Part shown: positions 1 to 12,560 of the stretch, piece by piece | How the letters are laid out: every line of letters starts with the position of its first letter | Position numbering within the stretch: position 1 is the stretch's first letter | Source: Megalonaias nervosa | Lineage: Eukaryota > Mollusca > Bivalvia > Unionida > Unionidae | Reading direction: 5' to 3' | Assembly (NCBI GenBank): GCA_016617855.1 | Contig: JAECUM010004899.1 | Location: 17,502-81,501 of the forward strand | DNA length: 64,000 bases | Program-made: the position numbers and the translations under genes | The notes under the pieces: generated by a model | Told to the model about the DNA's origin: nothing | The model's database searches: none | The model's input: only the letters and a program-made list of their open reading frames with translations

Positions 1-70
1 TTAAAATTTACAAAGCTTTTTGGCTTCACTCTTTTCTTTGTTACTTTTGAACTAGCCTAGTCACATAACA
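1..70 (+). mobile_element. 3' end of an LTR, cut by the window edge
   Basis: The first 70 bases match the last ~66 bases of the LTR that ends at 26,119 (shared stretches such as ttggcttcactcttttcttt) and end in the same taaca. This is the tail of a second copy of the Gmr1-like retrotransposon family described below, either a solo LTR or a 3' LTR. The rest lies outside the window. Confidence 0.85.
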
Positions 71-1039
71 GTATACTCTGATACTAATGCGAACAAAAGG
101 CCGTCAGACCGTGGAAAATGTATATTTTTTAAACTTGAGGAAAGAATCGAAAACTCAAATCGCTTTATTTTTCTTGTGCATATTTAGTTTATATTGTCAA
201 TGATTCATGGTGCAGCCTCCCTGGATATTCATTGGCAGTTTTGTTGACTGTAATAACCAGATATTAAAATATTTATTGTTGAAACATCTTACTAAGCATA
301 TAGCTTGTCAACGATTTTTTAATTTGACAGCATATATAATAAAGTAGACTAAAACTATTACGATATTCATGGCATCAGATACGGATTTTCGTGTTATACT
401 AATTAGTTTTTCAATGCACTCAAGGGCTCTAATCGGTTAAATTTCAAATTAATAATTGCTTGCTTTCGTCTATCAAAGGCAAGAAACAGCTGGAGTTGAA
501 ATTTTTGTATATAAGAAGTCATGTATTCACGGGTCTAGTGTATATTTTACCTTTTGATCATATATGTTTTATGCAATAACCTGTTTTCCTTTATTAACCT
601 ACATCGCAAGGAGATTAGTTGTCTCTTTCGTAACCCTTTTTCTGTTTCTTCTTTCATTTTGTTCAAAGTTTTCCTTGTACAATAATGCATATACCTTTCC
701 CTTTCATAAAATTCGTGTTACGTGTGCATATTTTTACTTAGCTCGCACATGATCTTCTATAGCATTTCATCATGTCCACATTTTGTAACTTACTAAACAT
801 CTTTCATATGCATTTTGTACAAATGTAGACTTCATTCATGGTCATCACTCTCCTGAAATGAGCACTTTGAATGAACGGAACTCCCTAGGTGAACTAGCTG
901 ATGCTCAGACTCAGAACCAACTGACTAAATGAATCTTTCTGTCTTAATTACAACTTTATATTTCAAAACTTATCTTTCGTATTGGGCATTCAATCATTGA
1001 CAGATTGATACTTCATAATAATAATATTAATAATTTTGG
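71..1039. other. AT-rich intergenic DNA, nothing recognised
   Basis: No ORF longer than about 60 codons has recognisable content. No repeat or RNA gene was seen between the LTR fragment and the SINE. Confidence 0.6.
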
Positions 1040-1215
1040 CTTGGTTTGGTGCTTTACGACAAAGTAACACAAATGGGTTATTTAATGACGAGTCAATTGT
1101 TTTGCTCAAAGACACACGTCGGTAGGTAACACAAGCTAGTCCAACGGTAGGATTCGAACCCGCACCATTTCTTTAGTCTGTCGGGCACATTTACCACTCA
1201 GTCACAGCGGCTCAT
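1040..1215 (-). mobile_element. tRNA-derived SINE (Ser/Leu-like head)
   Basis: Read on the minus strand, 1215 to about 1135 resembles a tRNA with an A-box-like gactgagtggt and a perfect B-box ggttcgaatcc, i.e. an internal Pol III promoter. It is followed by a body that ends near 1040 (tggcttggtttggtgcttta on plus). From memory, similar bodies are common in molluscan genomes. The tRNA fold is not intact enough to be a functional tRNA gene. Confidence 0.6.
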
Positions 1216-1216
1216 T

Positions 1217-1343
<127 letters not shown>

Positions 1344-1499
1344 TATTATCAAAAGACAGCCTCGATAACAACTACTAATATTACTACTGCCATTATCATT
1401 TGTACCACTGCTAATACTCTTACAACAACTATTAGTAATTTTCAGCACGATACCTAACTCATTTTTTTTCAACGCTGAACATTTAGTTATCAGTGAAGT

Positions 1500-3180
1500 A
1501 AGGATACTCTAAAAAAAAGTACTAGTCACAGAATTTATGAGCACTGAATATATTTTAACCAAACGATATAGGCAGAAAACCCAAAGAGTTCACGTACATT
1601 ATATTCTAAATTTGATACTTATCACCATAATCCATTTCATGCAGACATTTCAGTGAAAATCTACATAATTATTATCGACATCATTAGGAAATAAATATTA
1701 CAGTTATTAAATGTTATTTATTGTAAGGAATGGTTTAATTAAAGTGAATTTTTCTTGAACTGGGGGAAAACAAATGAACTTCTAAAACTAGATTGCAAAC
1801 CTCCAATCAAAGTATTCTAGTACAGACTTTCAACTCACATCACCATAGCAACACAACATCTGCTGTAGCTGAAGCAGTGGTGTTATGCAAAACGAACGGT
1901 TAAGTACAGGTCAAGTCGGCATTGAAGATACATTTTCATAGCCTAATGTTTTAAGCTTATTGAGATCCTACTGTTCATATACTGATAAAATAAAGTTTGG
2001 TACTTAATTAAGAAGTACGTTTTAAAGTAATGTTATGTATTCGCCGTTTACGAGACTTTAAATGAGTATATTTTAACGTTCAAAATTTTATACACATGTT
2101 TAATGGAGTTGCATTAAATTAGTTGAAGTTTGTGGCAAATGAATAACTATATGAACGTAATCTGACCAACTCCAATTATTGTTTATGATGGCGTGTTGGA
2201 AAACTTACATATTCTCCAAGTGAAAGCAGTATGCCATAACCTGCTTTAATCCCCTTTAGAATCTTTCGATGCAAGTTGAAATTGCAGACATATTCTCATT
2301 GGAAAAAAAAAATTATTTCAAATACGATTACGGCAGATATTATGGAAAAAACAAAACGCTACGTGTATTATATGCATAGAACAAGCAATCTAGCATTTAA
2401 CTGATTCAGCTCAACACTGTCATACAAACGTTTACGTGATTTTAGAGACATTCTAAAAGTAATACTCTTAATTTGCCATAAATAAAACTGTACAAGTTCA
2501 AAAGAATGCAGAATTACTATTCTTCTCGTTAGAAAGATTTTATCACAGCGCAATAACTATTTACATAAGCATATATGTGTGCTATGAAGAGGGAAACTAT
2601 ATGCATTAACAAGGGTTTTTACAATTGACGCCAAAAATAAGATTGTATTAAACTCATTGCTTAAGATTTCATTGAATATAAAGTTTGACATTCACCAAAC
2701 CCTTATTAGACCTTTAACCCAACAAATACAAACGTTTACAAGACATCTATACTTGACGCTTACAGCAAGTAATACACAGTTTTAAATGCGAATCTTAGTA
2801 TTCATTAAATGTTTATTAAATCATAAACGTCAAATTTACAAACGCTTACAATAAATTCATATTATTTAAACTTAATTTTTCATATAGTGAAAAAAAAAAT
2901 GATTGGCATCTGTTGAATATTTATATCAGGGAAAATCTTTTATAAATATTTGAAACTATAGGCAACTATGTACTTATAATTAGTATTAAATATATACAAG
3001 TCACTGACAAATGTTTGCCCTTGACACCAGAGAAATGTTACATCTACGGGGTAAATACGAATGTATAGAAATCCAAAGAGAAGCCTATTTTAGAACTTTA
3101 AAATTATTTCATTTATATAAATTCTACAGCTCCTTATGCTATTGTGCTTCAAGAGCATATAATTCACCCACCTTTAACGT
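1500..3180. other. Intergenic DNA with weak dispersed repeats
   Basis: No supported gene. Around 2640-2860 a short phrase of the type tacaaacgtttacaa recurs several times, a very degenerate minisatellite. Confidence 0.5.
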
Positions 3181-3202
3181 CCTGGCAACGGAAATGAAAT
3201 TC

Positions 3203-3214
3203 TGCGCATGCGCA
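3203..3214. promoter_or_regulatory. Palindromic NRF-1-type promoter motif
   Basis: TGCGCATGCGCA is a perfect palindrome matching the classical NRF-1 binding site of animal housekeeping promoters. CpG-containing palindromes are rare in this AT-rich window. It lies 59 bases upstream of the ATG at 3273, which suggests a transcription start nearby. Confidence 0.4.
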
Positions 3215-3272
3215 TTTGTGTGGGGCAGAAGAAGAAAGAAAAGCAAGCAAGTGAATTCAAATATCTACTAAA

Positions 3273-3488
3273 ATGAGCCATTACGTGAAAACTTTGCCTG
3301 AAAAGAGCAAATATAGGTACTATAAAATGTTGTCTAGTCTTGGATTCGACAAACCTGAGTTCTTTATGCTGATGAAACATTTTTCAGGAGAATTTGTTTT
3401 TCTACAGTTAAAATGCCTAATTTTAATGTTTGCAAGCATAGCTGTTCAAATGTACTGGACACATGTAACAATATCGTCGAAATATTAA
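3273..3488 (+). CDS. Possible first exon or small ORF, unknown protein
   Basis: A 71-codon ORF starting MSHYVKTLPEKSKYRYYKML. The pattern K-S/T-L-P-x(6)-R-Y-x(3)-L, followed by GFD and P, recalls from memory a short N-terminal motif found in many uncharacterised mollusc and cnidarian proteins. A possible splice donor (atag|gtacta) lies near 3317, so only the start may be an exon. The NRF-1-type palindrome just upstream supports a promoter. The later part of the ORF is hydrophobic and AT-driven and is probably not coding. Function is unknown. Confidence 0.3.
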   Translation: MSHYVKTLPEKSKYRYYKMLSSLGFDKPEFFMLMKHFSGEFVFLQLKCLILMFASIAVQMYWTHVTISSKY

Positions 3489-3489
3489 C

Positions 3490-5695
3490 TAATAACACGC
3501 TGGATTGAAGTCGAATGTTTGAATAATCATAAAATTAAAGGTGTCATTGATTATAACCTATATATATATATTTTTACAATAACCAGATAATGAGACCAGA
3601 ATATTTACCAAAAAAGTACTTAGAGACATTGAATGTCGATTATTTCATCCGCAAAATCCGACTGATATAACTTATTGCAAGTGTAAATGGTACCGTATTG
3701 AAATGGAACCATAGTTACCGAAGAGTTAGGATAAATGATGTAATAGTTAAAGAATATCCTGACCAACTGAGATCTCAGTATTGTACATCATAGCTGAAAA
3801 CAGTGTAAGCCAGTATACATATCTGCATTATGCTCACACAAGAAATATTGTAACAACCAAAGAGGTTTCTTGACCGAGCGATGTCAAACCCTGGCGCGAA
3901 TCCCTCTAGGAGTCATAAGTTTCCCCAGATTCCAAAGACTCCCATACAACTACTTTTGTAAACTGGAAGGTCCAAAGCGTCCATTCTATAAATAATATTT
4001 CTCTAATTAATACATGACCACAAATCTGACAACTTCCCAATTGTCTGTCAACCGCACAACGGCATGGTTTCTTCTCATTAACTTTCCGTAACGTACCGCC
4101 AGTATTTCACGCCGTGAAACTATACAATTCAACCTAATACAGGGAACTATTTTTACTACGCCACCTTCGGCCAGTCAAATCGTGATTTTGAGGCATATTT
4201 CGCCTGTAACTTTGCACGGTATTTACCACCATAGCAACAATAAACGGCACCTGCCAACGGCGGAACAGTCCCTTCTCGTTTATTCCTTTGTATAATTTAC
4301 CAGTCTCCAATCATAAATACTGCACCTGGAGTCATATGATCAATTCACACGATTAGATTTTGATAGGGTCTACTGAGCGACGGGGACACCCATGCGGTTC
4401 TGACCTGAATTCACTTCAAGTAAACCATGGCATCATGGAAACTCACTAACATATCATTCAGTGACGTTGTCCCCTAGTAATTGGCTAATTATTTCGGTCT
4501 GAGGACTATATTCTCAGCACCGACTTCCCATGATCAAACATGTAATCAAAAAAAAAATCTAAGAAATCCTTAAAATGGAGAGCTATCAACAAATGCGCAT
4601 ACTCCAAATTTGTTACAAGGTTATTCTTACCTGGGAATTGTATTAACTATTATAAATATTTTCAATGTACTCGTGGATGGGCAATGTCGTTTTGCGTTCT
4701 GCCTTGCTTATTAAATGTATTATCTTTGGTCAACAAAAGATGATTTAGAGAGGATAAAAAAGAAGTTTAGTTAAACGATCATGGAATGAAATAAACACTG
4801 GGGACAATAGCGTACGTTGTATCAAACCTACACATGAATCACAGAGATTAATTTAGATTTTGCCTAACGGTCAATCTGTCCGCACTCGAAATAAGGAAAT
4901 AGGTGAATAATGCAAAAGTCGACCATTGTCTGATAACCGACGTCCATCTGACACTGCCATATACTGCAAGGTTTTCCATAACAAAAAGCAGTTTGACCTG
5001 TGGATCTAATGCAATACGCATAGTTCAATTATTATTGGAAGCATATTCCATTTAGTCTGTTTCTAGTTAAAAATGAAAAGTGAAACCAAGGGACAATTTG
5101 TTTGCAATTAGTATCAATGCACATGGATGATCCCAAAAGAAAAGCAGATCTCAAAGAATATTTTGTAAGAGCTCGCGTAAAGAAACTCTGAAAATATAAG
5201 AGTAAAGCGTAATACCACCTAGCTGAAGTAATCGCTAGTAGTAAGGTGGATAAGTGAAATTACACTTACGCGCCGGACAAAAACACCATTTTTTTTTTCA
5301 CACAAGTATCGCATGGGGTCAGATATTCAGAAAACTTACAAGCTCCAAACAATCTGATGAGCAGGGGGATATTGTGGCGCCATTTTGGTGTCAATGCTAT
5401 CAAAATGTCTCAAAACACAGACAAACGTAATATAAAATATCATAAAAGTATTTTAGGGGTTAGAATTGAGTGTTTCACTTTTGTCTTATTTAGTCTCTGA
5501 ATAAGTTGTAGAAAAAATAATAAGGCGGTGTCATAATGATGTCATAACATCATTTTAATGACGGAAGTATCTCCAAAAGATCTGAGTGATAACACGAGAA
5601 AAGTTCTTCAGCAAGGTTAATAGTAACAAAATTATTTCTACCAAGATAACCTAAAGATAACAATGTGGTCATGGTATTTGCTTGAGTCAAACCAT
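3490..5695. other. Intergenic DNA, nothing recognised
   Basis: 3880-4500 is less AT-rich than its surroundings, but I see no sustained ORF, repeat or RNA gene. Confidence 0.5.
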
Positions 5696-5696
5696 G

Positions 5697-5880
5697 ACAA
5701 CTGAATACTTCTGACAGTTGCAACTGCCAAGTTCAGTGCACGTCAGTCCGGCTTTGGGGCACTTTCAACTTCGACAACCTTCAGACTTGCAACCGCATTC
5801 TATCAGCTTACTGCAGGCTTCAGACGCTTCAGTAAGAGTCATCAAGATAGGCTGCCAATGGTCATCTTCCATTGTCCACC
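5697..5880 (-). pseudogene. Remnant of a cysteine-rich domain from a mobile-element-type ORF
   Basis: On the minus strand one frame reads WQPILMTLTEASEACSKLIE, then C-G-C-K and C-R residues, one in-frame stop, and KAGLTCTELCQLQ. The spacing (W-x-P, then A-x-E-x(5)-I-x-C-x-C-K, then A-x-L-x-C-T-x-x-C) matches from memory a Cys-rich C-terminal domain of many uncharacterised invertebrate proteins linked to transposons. Only about 60 residues survive, with an internal stop and a second stop just upstream, so this is a relic. The plus-strand ORF over the same bases is its shadow. Confidence 0.45.
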
Positions 5881-5949
5881 CACATCATTTTGTCGTGTCC
5901 GGCGCGTGTCGCATTATTTCCCATGTTCTTCTTAAAGCCACCTGACTGC

Positions 5950-8776
5950 AGAAATGTACGACTCTCGCTACCGGTAATTTTGATTATACTCATGTTCGAG
6001 TCAATGTTCTGGTAGTCTAATAAATATCAGTGTTACATATTTAAACACAATTGTGTACTTAGCCCTTTTAGCATAGCTTGTACTGTTTGATTTCTTTGTA
6101 CTATTACTTATTTAGTTGCTTTGGGGGTCTGTACAAATGAGTTAAAGGCAATGTGTTAGAAATACCAAGTTAATACATTACTGGGAAAAAATTAATTTTA
6201 CTATAAATCCTTGAATAAAAGCCTATCATCCAATGAACATTAGGAAGCAAATGATAGTCGCCTTTTGCACCTGTAAGCTTAACTATATTGCTAAGCTACA
6301 CCTTCGCCATGAAAAAGATACAAACACACCATATTGAGAAAACTGTTTAAGCAGACGAAAATCCAGTGAGATGATCTAAATACACACATACATTAGCACA
6401 TGAAATTTCATCTATGCTTTTCCTACCAGTAACCCAAAATATAAGTCTAGACAAAGAACAAGTGAACAAATGAAGTATTCATTTAGAATTTTTAAAGATC
6501 AGACAGGTCATCTATTGGTCCTCAAAATATTTAGCCTATTATATTTGTTTCTTTAGGTGGAATGGTTATTGCATAATCGTGTTAACAAGCGTAGGACAGA
6601 CGGAAAGGCGGACGAAAGAAAATAAATATTACACATCTGCATAAGAAACAGAAAGGAGGGTATTTCTTTGTGTCATCATTCAAAACGAAGTAACCTTTTT
6701 GACCGACATATTCCTTCCAAGCTAAATATGTTTCTTGAATGACCTCACCATGAAAATCTGTCTGATTGTTCTGTCAAGACACCCGGCTTCACCGTCTTCG
6801 TGATAAGCTGAACTGATCCGACTGATACGAGACTAGGGTTTGTTTCAGATGTTTGACGTGCACCTTTACTGTCACTTGTTCGATATTCTTAAATCCACTC
6901 ATAAATCTTATGGACCTTTCATGCAACAGATTGTATCTTGCTCTCCATAATTGTCATGATAAGTCAATGTATCTCATTGTGCGTTGGACACCATGCAATA
7001 CCCCCGCCCCCAACACACATATACACGCACATTGTCATTTAAGATCAGTATATGTAGTTTTATCCATTCAAAAGTGTATCGTGTTTCCATAGCGATTATA
7101 CAGTCTTTGGTATAATTTTGGGAAATCTCAAATTTCATATTAAAATCTCATTCAAGATTATGAACAGAGGTTTTAACCAGTAAAATGTTTACTGCGTTTC
7201 AATAGCGATTTAGCGACCTTTAGCAAAATAGCTGAAAACCTTGTCTGTTGCTTCTTTCAGCGTCAATCTATTTTGTGTCCAGTTGGCTCTCTAACAGCCA
7301 CTGTACACCATATGGGTCTAAAGATTTTTAGTACTTTTCATAATCAAAACCCAAACAGTGAGAAATGAAAAGTTTAATTTGCATTTCTTGAAAGTCCTTC
7401 GATACTGTATCGTCTGAATAACATTCGAAAAATACCTATGACCTATGGGACTACCTTCAATTTTTATCGCTTAAATAAACTCAAAGAAAGTACACAAATG
7501 TGTTATTTAAATCCCCAATAAATCTGTACACTTCACTAAAACCTTGCGGAAAAATAAGGAATCCAAACATATATTTGTATACAGCGATCTAGCAAATGCT
7601 ACAGTTACCAATGACCAATACAGTGTGGACTTGAAAAAAATACGCCTTTCCCGAACAATATAGTATAAATTTAACGATAATTAATTACAACTGCTTCTTT
7701 GGGGTGTCATGTGTGACCAGATTTATTAGTATTGTGTTACAAAATTATTGCAACAAACCAAAGTAAAGAAAACAGTCACTTTTATGAATTAGTCCACATC
7801 TTTTTGTAAATTTTACTGTATAATTGAATTCAGTAGAACTCAGAAGAATTTATTCCTGTAAGTACATCATGATTGTGGTGTTTATACATTTATATAAAGC
7901 GTGATCATTGTACATCAAAGCATACATTTACAAATTAATACTACAAATGAGACAACACATACATACATATGGATTATAATCGTGAGATAACAAAGAATGG
8001 TTCATATTTTGAGATGTAACATATACACCAACAAAATTAGAGTCTATGAGAACCATCTTATTTCCTTAGATATACTTAGCCCAAATACAAATTATTTCCT
8101 AATATGAAACTTAAACATTTAACACATTTAAACATATTCCGCCCATTCCGGAAACAACATACTGAATTTAATTTAGTTGTAAAATAAAGACAGTAAACTG
8201 TAAAATAGTTCTCTATTTTTAGCATGTGATTTGAATTTAAAAAAATATCTTTCTCAAATTTTCTAACTACCACACTGTCATTATATAATTGTATACCTAC
8301 TTGCTGTACCCTGGCTGTGTGTGACATGTACAGTTAAATTAATACCATCCAGTGTTTGTGTAGGGGAATGCGTACATCACAAGCGCACTCGTAAATTTAA
8401 ATCAATAGCATCTCATGTATGGTTACATGTAAATTTTTACAGTGTTTTAATCACGAGCATCAGGTAGGGGCGCCAGTACAGCAAGAGCGCACGTGCAATT
8501 TTTTTTAAGTGATACCATCTCGTGTGGGGCACAGAAGGTACAGAAATCACACATAGAATACTTGGATAATTAACACAGTACGATCTTTACTTGCATAATA
8601 AATGAACATAATCTCACTAACAAAGATAGAGACCCTTGGTGGTGAAACGCGATGAGGATGGACGGCACAACATAACGATATCTGAATATGTGCCAGGTCA
8701 AGCTAACTTCTAAAGAAAATCAATAAAAAAGACAGCAATAGAATACTTGTGATAGTTACTTAAAAAACACGCATTC
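5950..8776. other. Intergenic DNA; weak ~118-bp duplication near the end
   Basis: No gene is supported. At about 8341-8560 two diverged units share phrases such as aagcgcac..gtaaatt and taccatct(c)gtgt, an old tandem duplication. Confidence 0.45.
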
Positions 8777-8789
8777 TTCTAGAAATGAG
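8777..8789. repeat. Target-site duplication, left of SINE copy A
   Basis: ttctagaaatgag here is repeated exactly at 9109-9121, flanking the SINE. A 13-bp duplication is typical of LINE-driven retroposition. Confidence 0.85.
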
Positions 8790-9108
8790 TGTGTGTTATT
8801 TGGCTTTTTAAAGTAGCTTTAACAATTTTTCGGCCATATCGCTGCGATGTCTGCAGTTTAGCAGTTTAGAGTGATGTCTAGCATTGGGGCATCATGCCGC
8901 AGACATGTAGCATGATGTCCCAACCGGTCATATTATCCTGACACCAGGCCGACCAGTCCTAACACTAACCTCTTAATGCTGAGCACGTAGCGAGACAGCT
9001 GTTAGTACCATTTTTATAAGTCTTTGATATTACTCGTCCGGGGTTCGAACCCGTGACCTCCCGCATCCGAAGCGGACGCTCTAACTACTTAGGCTACCGG
9101 AGCGGTTT
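8790..9108 (-). mobile_element. tRNA-derived SINE, copy A
   Basis: Read from 9108 downwards, the first ~75 bases resemble a tRNA: A-box region tagcctaagtagttagagcg, an anticodon-arm-like ccgc/gcgg stem, and B-box ggttcgaaccc. A body follows containing gacaccaggcc, and a tail with ttaaaaagccaaataacacaca. The same body and tail occur at 26418-26730, so this is one family. Flanking 13-bp duplications prove retroposition. Confidence 0.85.
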
Positions 9109-9121
9109 TTCTAGAAATGAG
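9109..9121. repeat. Target-site duplication, right of SINE copy A
   Basis: Exact copy of 8777-8789. Confidence 0.85.
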
Positions 9122-10763
9122 ACAGTTATATATCCTGGGTTAACAATTAATAAGTTTCTACGGTATAAATCATTTTCAAGCATGTTTAACACACGTAAGA
9201 AATGAAAAACAAAATCATACTGAGTTATGAATTTCAGCACTGTTTTATACACACGCAATAACATCCTTTCTATCATTCTATCAAAAAATTTAAACTGCCA
9301 AAAGATACAACAACAAAGACAAACAGATAGTCGAAAACTCAGTTCAGCAAAGACAAATATCGTCTGTTTTGTGGTCTGATTTCTGAGCGAAATTTTGGTT
9401 GTTCGAATCTCAGCAGGCATGATAGTCAATCAAATTTTGATTGGCCTAAAAACACGAATGCTTATTTCATATGGGAGTATTGTGTTAACATACTTTAGAT
9501 ATTTAAAGTCAAATTACTATATGGAGTAAGGTTTGGAACATTACATGGCGTTGTTCTGGGTAATATTCGCAAGACAAAAATATGTGTTGTATACTTTCTT
9601 CAATTAAACATCAATACAGAGATAATCCAATTAAATACTTTTTAAATGATTGTTCATTAATTGAGATGCAATTTGTATTAAGTTGAGGAGGAAAAATTTG
9701 ATATTTCCTTCTACCCAAAAACAGTGTCTGGGAACATGATTGTCACGATTGTTTAATGACTCTTTTATTAATGGAGTCGCTTTAACGAGTCTTGATAGAT
9801 AAAGTGTTTCCTTGTCGGATGACTGAAGGATGAAAAAGTTGTAGTAAAGACTTTTATTCCAGCTTGTATTGATTGGAATCTATTTACGTCACAAGCTATG
9901 TCATTAACAACTGGTGCAATCGGAGATATTATAAATAAGGAAGCCTTGAACCAGTTGCCATTTTGCATAGAAATGTAAGTTGGTGTTTTTTGTAGTCTGG
10001 ATCCATGACTTTCCAGCCTTATTTTTCTCGACATAAAACTTCAATAGTTACTATTTGTTTTGCATTGGCTACGATTCTGGCTGCCTTATTTTTAACATTT
10101 TTAAGTTCACCTTTCTCAAGTAAAGTATAGTCTTAAACTGACAAAGTTTGACAATTTTAAAATATCTTCTGCCAAAACAATTTATTGTTGTGTATTCGCA
10201 TGTTTTTGTTGTCTTTTTTTATCCATTAAATCCCTAAAATTTTAAATTGTCTTATAAAATTAAAAAACGACAAGTGATATTTAGCTGTTACTGAGTCATT
10301 TGCAGTCATCGGAATGGCTTATACTAAAATAAAACAAACACAGGGAAAATGTATATACTTATATGTTGTTGTTTCTCTTCTTATTTATACCTCACCAAGT
10401 AAAATTGGAAACACAGATCAATGATATAAATACAATTTACGAAATAAATGGAATTCTGAAAGTTTCCCTTGGACAAGGAGGAGGTAATTCTTCGAAGTCC
10501 TCTCAAGAGTAGTGCGCTACAGGTGTGTAAACCTGTGTCTCCGTAGTGTACGCCATTTACCACATTTGTGTCATTTTCCCAATGTATGTAGAAAACACAT
10601 CATATGAGTCAAATAAAAATGTAGTTTTTCACAACATCTAGACCCCGAGGGCATGTTTTCGTCTAAAATCAAATAAAATCCTCTATAAAGGAAGTGTATA
10701 GATGCTTTCCATGAGGTGGACCTCCTAATGTATGTGGATTACAAGGTCCTCCTAATGTAGGTA

Positions 10764-10764
<1 letters not shown>
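9122..10764. other. Intergenic DNA, no supported gene
   Basis: Several 60-110 codon ORFs occur on the minus strand (for example 9094-9429 and 9768-10034), but none shows a recognisable motif. Confidence 0.5.

Positions 10765-10804
<40 letters not shown>
10765..10804. repeat. (GT)n microsatellite
   Basis: About 20 GT units immediately precede the first 444-bp repeat. Confidence 0.95.
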
Positions 10805-10806
<2 letters not shown>

Positions 10807-11244
10807 CTTAGACATGTAGAAGAGGGGTGCAAGTTGTTGTCAGACAGAAAGTGAACGAAAACACAGGGTTCTATATAATTAACTTGTTGGATGAGATTGT
10901 AAAATTAAATGTGCATACACCAGCCTACTCTTTCCGACATCGATAGAGTCGAAAGGAAGATAGAGAGTGAAAGACAGAATTCCCTAGATCAGTCGTGCAA
11001 ATATTACAAAGTCAAAGTATATGGGTACATAATAAAAGCAAAGACAGACGTTGTGTTTGATGCTGGTCACTTTCGTGACTCTGTATTGAACATAAATGAT
11101 ATTAGTCAACCAAAAATTTGCTATGTATTTACAGCATAACATAACTATTTGGAGAAAGTCTATAGAGTAAACGTGCTAAGAAACTGAACAATGAGACATA
11201 GCGTGTAATACAGAAATTTTTTGAGGCTGCAACCGCCGTAAACA
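10801..11244. repeat. 444-bp direct repeat, copy 1 (TRIM-like terminal repeat?)
   Basis: This block recurs at 11743-12186 with only scattered substitutions and a few compensating indels, and has the same length. It begins TGTGTTCTT and ends TAAACA, i.e. TG...CA as in LTRs. The 76-codon ORF inside it (10909-11139) is frameshifted in copy 2, so the repeat is non-coding. A much more diverged third copy of its 3' half lies at about 11270-11410. Confidence 0.85.
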
Positions 11245-11742
11245 TGAATGTTATATACTGAGCAGACTCAGCTTAAACTATGTATTTGCAGCAATAGAAC
11301 TGTTCGAACAAAATATATCAAGTAAAGGTGCGCATAAAAGAACGAGACTGTAGAAGCCAATTAACATTGTAAGAGATTACTGCGGATGCAACCGCCTAAA
11401 AACCGAACAAATGGAGAAAACAAACAAAAACAAAAACAAACATATTATTAACAAGAAGATAGCATATAACAATTATATACAGTGGGTATGAGGGGGTGGA
11501 GGTGGGAAAATTTCTACAGAGAAAGAAAACACGTTCGCACCCCAGATGGAAATTGGCTCAACTCACGCCAAAGTCCTTAGCAGAGAGAATCCCTCCGCGC
11601 GCAGCCGGTGCGAAAGCATTTCGATTGGCTGGATAGAAAAGGTGATTAAAAACTTTAAATATATTGGCCCTTGGGGGGAAATTGTAGACCCAATCACACC
11701 TCCCATTAATGTCCCTACGCGAGCGTAAATCGTTTAATGTGA
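11245..11742. other. Spacer between the direct repeats, with promoter-like boxes
   Basis: 498 bases. It contains a degenerate third repeat copy (about 11270-11410), a purine-rich stretch near 11485-11510, and a CCAAT-type cgattggctgg at 11622-11632 followed by a TATA-like tttaaatata at 11654. I see no tRNA-complementary primer site next to copy 1 and no clean polypurine tract next to copy 2. Confidence 0.5.
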
Positions 11743-12186
11743 TGTGTTCTTTGACATGTAGAAGAGGGGTGCAAGTTGCTGTCAGAAAGAAAGTGAATGA
11801 AAACACAGGGTTCTATATTATTAACTTGTTGGATGAGATTGTAAAATTAAATGTGCATACACCAGCCTACTCTTTCCGACATCGATAGAGTCGAAAGGAA
11901 GACAGAGAGTGAAAAGACAGAATTACCTCGATCAGTCGTGCAAATGTTACAAAGTCAGAGTATATGGGTACATAATAAAAACAAAGACAAACGTTGTGTT
12001 TGATGCTGGCACTTTCGTGACTCTGTATTGAACATAAATGATATTAGTCAACCATAAATTTGCTATGTATTTACAGCATACCATAAATATTTGGAGAAAG
12101 TCTATAGAGTAAACGTGCTAAGAAATTGAACAATGAGACATAGCGTGTAATACAGAAATTTTTTGAGGCTGCAACCGCCATAAACA
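11743..12186. repeat. 444-bp direct repeat, copy 2
   Basis: Second copy of 10801-11244, with the same TG start and CA end. See copy 1. Confidence 0.85.
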
Positions 12187-12358
12187 GAAATACAGCAAAC
12201 AGAGCTTGCTGCATTTCTGGCAGCCACAAATAAGGCGGGAGGGGCAAAGAAACAAAAATGACCAGCATCAAAGAAAAGAAAATATCAATGTTGATCCAAA
12301 TTAAACCGATGAATTCTGTAATGCTGAGGCAGTAGAGCACCTTCATATTCCCCGGTAG

Positions 12359-12560
12359 TTAGGATATATCCTGCATGTATGGAGGATTGGGAAGAAACTT
12401 TAATACGTATGCGCTCACTTCCTGAATGCGCTGTTGGTCTTCCGGAGCTGTTAGAGTACCTTCATACGCTCCTGGCGGTCGAATAGGCAGGTAGACACAG
12501 ATTAGTCCGGGTCGAGTGAATGATATCCCAGCAAAGCACGGTCGATGGCCAGGAGTCTAG
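12359..12560 (-). CDS. Coding-like exon fragment, unknown product
   Basis: A 66-codon minus-strand frame ending at a stop (12359-12361) is compositionally protein-like. It includes RPPGAYEGTLTAPEDQQRIQ followed by EVSAYVLKFLPNPPYMQ. This tract has much higher GC than its surroundings. A splice-acceptor-like ctttctctttcag lies on the minus strand just upstream (exon start about 12580), but a TAG separates it from this frame. I do not recognise the protein. It could be a transposon or host exon relic. Confidence 0.35.

Noticed and set aside
9036..9106. Functional tRNA gene
   Set aside because: Good B-box, but it is the head of a SINE with TSDs and a shared body and tail; mismatched stems.
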